Below the pieces are notes generated by a model. That model was not told where the DNA came from and ran no database searches. It saw only the letters and a list, made by a program, of their open reading frames with translations. The position numbers and the translations under genes were made by a program. From NCBI GenBank assembly GCA_944364705.1, contig CALVWH010000149.1, positions 1 to 6,450 of the forward strand: a stretch of DNA of 6,450 bases, read 5' to 3'. Positions 5,088 to 6,450 of this stretch are shown here, piece by piece. The stretch is from an uncultured Bacilli bacterium (lineage in GTDB: Bacteria; Bacillota_I; Bacilli_A; RF39; UBA660). The stretch's first letter is position 1; each line of letters begins with the position of its first letter.

Positions 5088-6450
5088 CTACTTTAGTATA
5101 TATTGATATTCTTGACTACGAATATTAAATTGTAACGTAATTTTATCCGCATCTTTTACGTCTTTTAAGACTTCAAAGTAATAAATGTTTTTCTTTTTTG
5201 CTTTATTTGGTGTAATTTCTTTGATGGTTAAATTCATTGTTTTCTTTTCTTCTCCTTTTTGATACGTTATGGTTCCAAATTTCATAACGAAATCTGCGAA
5301 ATCCATAGATAAAGTAGAAGTTTCATCTAACTCGAAGTTTGCTTCTATTTTTAATAGTGCTTTTTCTTGATTTCCTGTAAAGCTTGGAGCAAGATATTCA
5401 TAAGAAGTTATGGTTTCTTGATCGCTTACTTTATAGGCATATTCTAATTTAAAATTGTCTTGAATTTCAAATGAGTTTATTTGAAAATTTGTATTTTTTA
5501 AAATAGAAGCAGATAAATCTACTTTATCTTTTAATTTATATTGAGTAACTTTAGGATCTGCATCTACTTTTGTAGGTTTTAATCTTGTTCGATAATTTTT
5601 ATTATCGGTAACAACGGTTAAAATCATTTTTTCTTTTTCGAAATCTTCTGGTATTTCATAAACTAATAAATATTTTTGTAATTCATTTGTTAGGGCTTCG
5701 TTTTGATATACGGTTCCTAGATCATCAAAGGAATTTGTTATGATCGTTGGGTAAAAGTTATGGTCATCGATTGTTAATGGAATCGCTGCGGTGTTGATTT
5801 TTGTTTCCGATGGGCTATAACGATTTACGGATACTTTTGTAACAACGTAAGATTTTCCTTCATTAATTTTTCTGTTTTTAAAGTTTGTTTGGGTAAGATA
5901 GCTATCAACAATTCGAATGTTATAGGTTCCTGTTGAAAAGGTTGTATTTAGTTTATAAGTTCGATGATTTAGAAAATAGTTTATTACTAAGAAACCAACC
6001 AATATGGTCACAAAAATACCGATGCCAATATTAATAAATAGTTTATTTTCTTTATAGAAGTATTTTAAGTTTCGAATGTTTTTGTTAAATCTTCTTTTCC
6101 ATTCGTTGGTATCTGCTTCGTAAGATACTTCGAATTCTTCGTTATCTTTTTCGGTAATTTCTAGTTCAGCTTTATCAGCCTCGAAGTTAAATTTTTTGAT
6201 GTTGAAACCGGTTGCTCTTACAAGAGCGATGATTGCCATAATTCCTTGTAGTCCGGTAATAATAAGTAGAAGATCACTATTGATTTTTAAAGTACGTACA
6301 TCTAGTGTTGTTACTTCCAAGCGGGTAAAATTGCTATAAGAAAAAACATAAAGGGCAATTGTAGAGATTAAGGCTACAATATTATAAATATAATAGAAGT
6401 ATGGTTTTTTCTTTACGATCATTAAAACTAAAATAAAGATGGTTGCTAAA
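5088..6450 (-). CDS. Polytopic membrane protein with large extracytoplasmic C-terminal domain (5' end missing)
   Basis: I do not recognise a family. The first Met inside the window (base 6422) is probably internal: the frame stays open to the window edge, the nine codons before it read LATIFILVL, which looks like the end of a membrane helix, and no Shine-Dalgarno precedes it. Counting from that Met, hydrophobic segments lie at about 12-28, 50-68 and 128-149. A Lys-rich loop (KKK at 4-6) and an acidic, charged stretch (about 70-127) fit cytoplasmic loops. The C-terminal 290 residues (about 151-444) are hydrophilic, have no cysteine, and alternate short beta-like stretches with polar turns. By the positive-inside rule this domain lies outside the membrane. 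Its start, with a NIRIVDSY stretch followed by GKSYVVTKVSVNRYS, loosely resembles DUF4352-like or immunoglobulin-like exported domains, but that is a guess. It ends in TAG just before the ribosome site of the giant cysteine-rich gene, so it may be a membrane partner of that protein or of the pilus machinery. At least 453 residues are visible. Confidence 0.8.
   Translation of the reverse strand, partial: LATIFILVLMIVKKKPYFYYIYNIVALISTIALYVFSYSNFTRLEVTTLDVRTLKINSDLLLIITGLQGIMAIIALVRATGFNIKKFNFEADKAELEITEKDNEEFEVSYEADTNEWKRRFNKNIRNLKYFYKENKLFINIGIGIFVTILVGFLVINYFLNHRTYKLNTTFSTGTYNIRIVDSYLTQTNFKNRKINEGKSYVVTKVSVNRYSPSETKINTAAIPLTIDDHNFYPTIITNSFDDLGTVYQNEALTNELQKYLLVYEIPEDFEKEKMILTVVTDNKNYRTRLKPTKVDADPKVTQYKLKDKVDLSASILKNTNFQINSFEIQDNFKLEYAYKVSDQETITSYEYLAPSFTGNQEKALLKIEANFELDETSTLSMDFADFVMKFGTITYQKGEEKKTMNLTIKEITPNKAKKKNIYYFEVLKDVKDADKITLQFNIRSQEYQYILK

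Larger units (their letters stand above)
1..6450 (-). other. Single Tad/Flp-like operon segment (five co-directional genes)
   Basis: Five minus-strand genes follow each other with gaps of 15, 21, 22 and 3 bases (counted from the preferred starts; the first gap includes a ribosome site). No opposing gene, terminator hairpin with a T-tract, or credible promoter separates them, so they are most simply one transcript that begins beyond 6450 and continues beyond 1. The last two genes look like CpaB and a CpaF-type ATPase, which are adjacent or near-adjacent in Tad/Flp pilus loci. The window shows no secretin (CpaC/RcpA), no prepilin peptidase and no TadB/TadC platform gene; these may lie outside or, for the secretin, be absent if the host has a single membrane. 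Operon structure is inferred from spacing and orientation. Confidence 0.8.

Overview
The window is a piece of one low-GC (about one third G+C by eye) bacterial operon. Every convincing gene is on the minus strand, so transcription runs from 6450 towards 1. Genes are 3 to 22 bases apart, each downstream gene has its own purine-rich Shine-Dalgarno, and no gap can hold a promoter or terminator. The genes use the standard code: all 15 Trp codons I checked are TGG and the four visible stops are TAA or TAG. With the AT-rich base composition, strong AGGAGG-like ribosome sites and a Gram-positive-looking signal peptide, this suggests an uncultured Bacillota (Bacilli- or Clostridia-like) organism rather than a code-4 mollicute. 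That placement is inference.

Layout in order of transcription: (1) 6450 to 5088, the 3' part of a multi-pass membrane protein with a large extracytoplasmic C-terminal domain. Its reading frame stays open to the window edge, so the 5' end is missing. (2) 5072 to 1566, a secreted protein of about 1168 residues with a signal peptide, 58 cysteines in the mature chain and a tandem array of six four-cysteine repeats. (3) 1550 to 1137, a 137-residue single-pass membrane protein with a pseudopilin-like outline. (4) 1114 to 266, a CpaB/RcpC-like protein (membrane anchor, SAF domain, RcpC region, acidic tail). (5) 262 to 1, the first 87 residues of a probable CpaF/VirB11-type secretion ATPase, cut by the window edge.

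The CpaB-like protein next to a CpaF-like ATPase marks this as a Tad/Flp-type pilus or secretion locus. The simplest reading is that the ATPase and unseen TadB/TadC-like platform proteins power a cell-surface assembly. CpaB would then be a periplasmic or wall-zone component, the small protein a minor pilin or scaffold, and the giant cysteine-rich protein the exported or surface-exposed part (adhesin, tip or sheath). The Tad assignment rests on recognised sequence patterns; the roles of the giant protein, the small protein and the polytopic protein are inferred only from position and architecture. The large disulfide-rich repeat protein inside a Tad-like operon is the most unusual content of the window.
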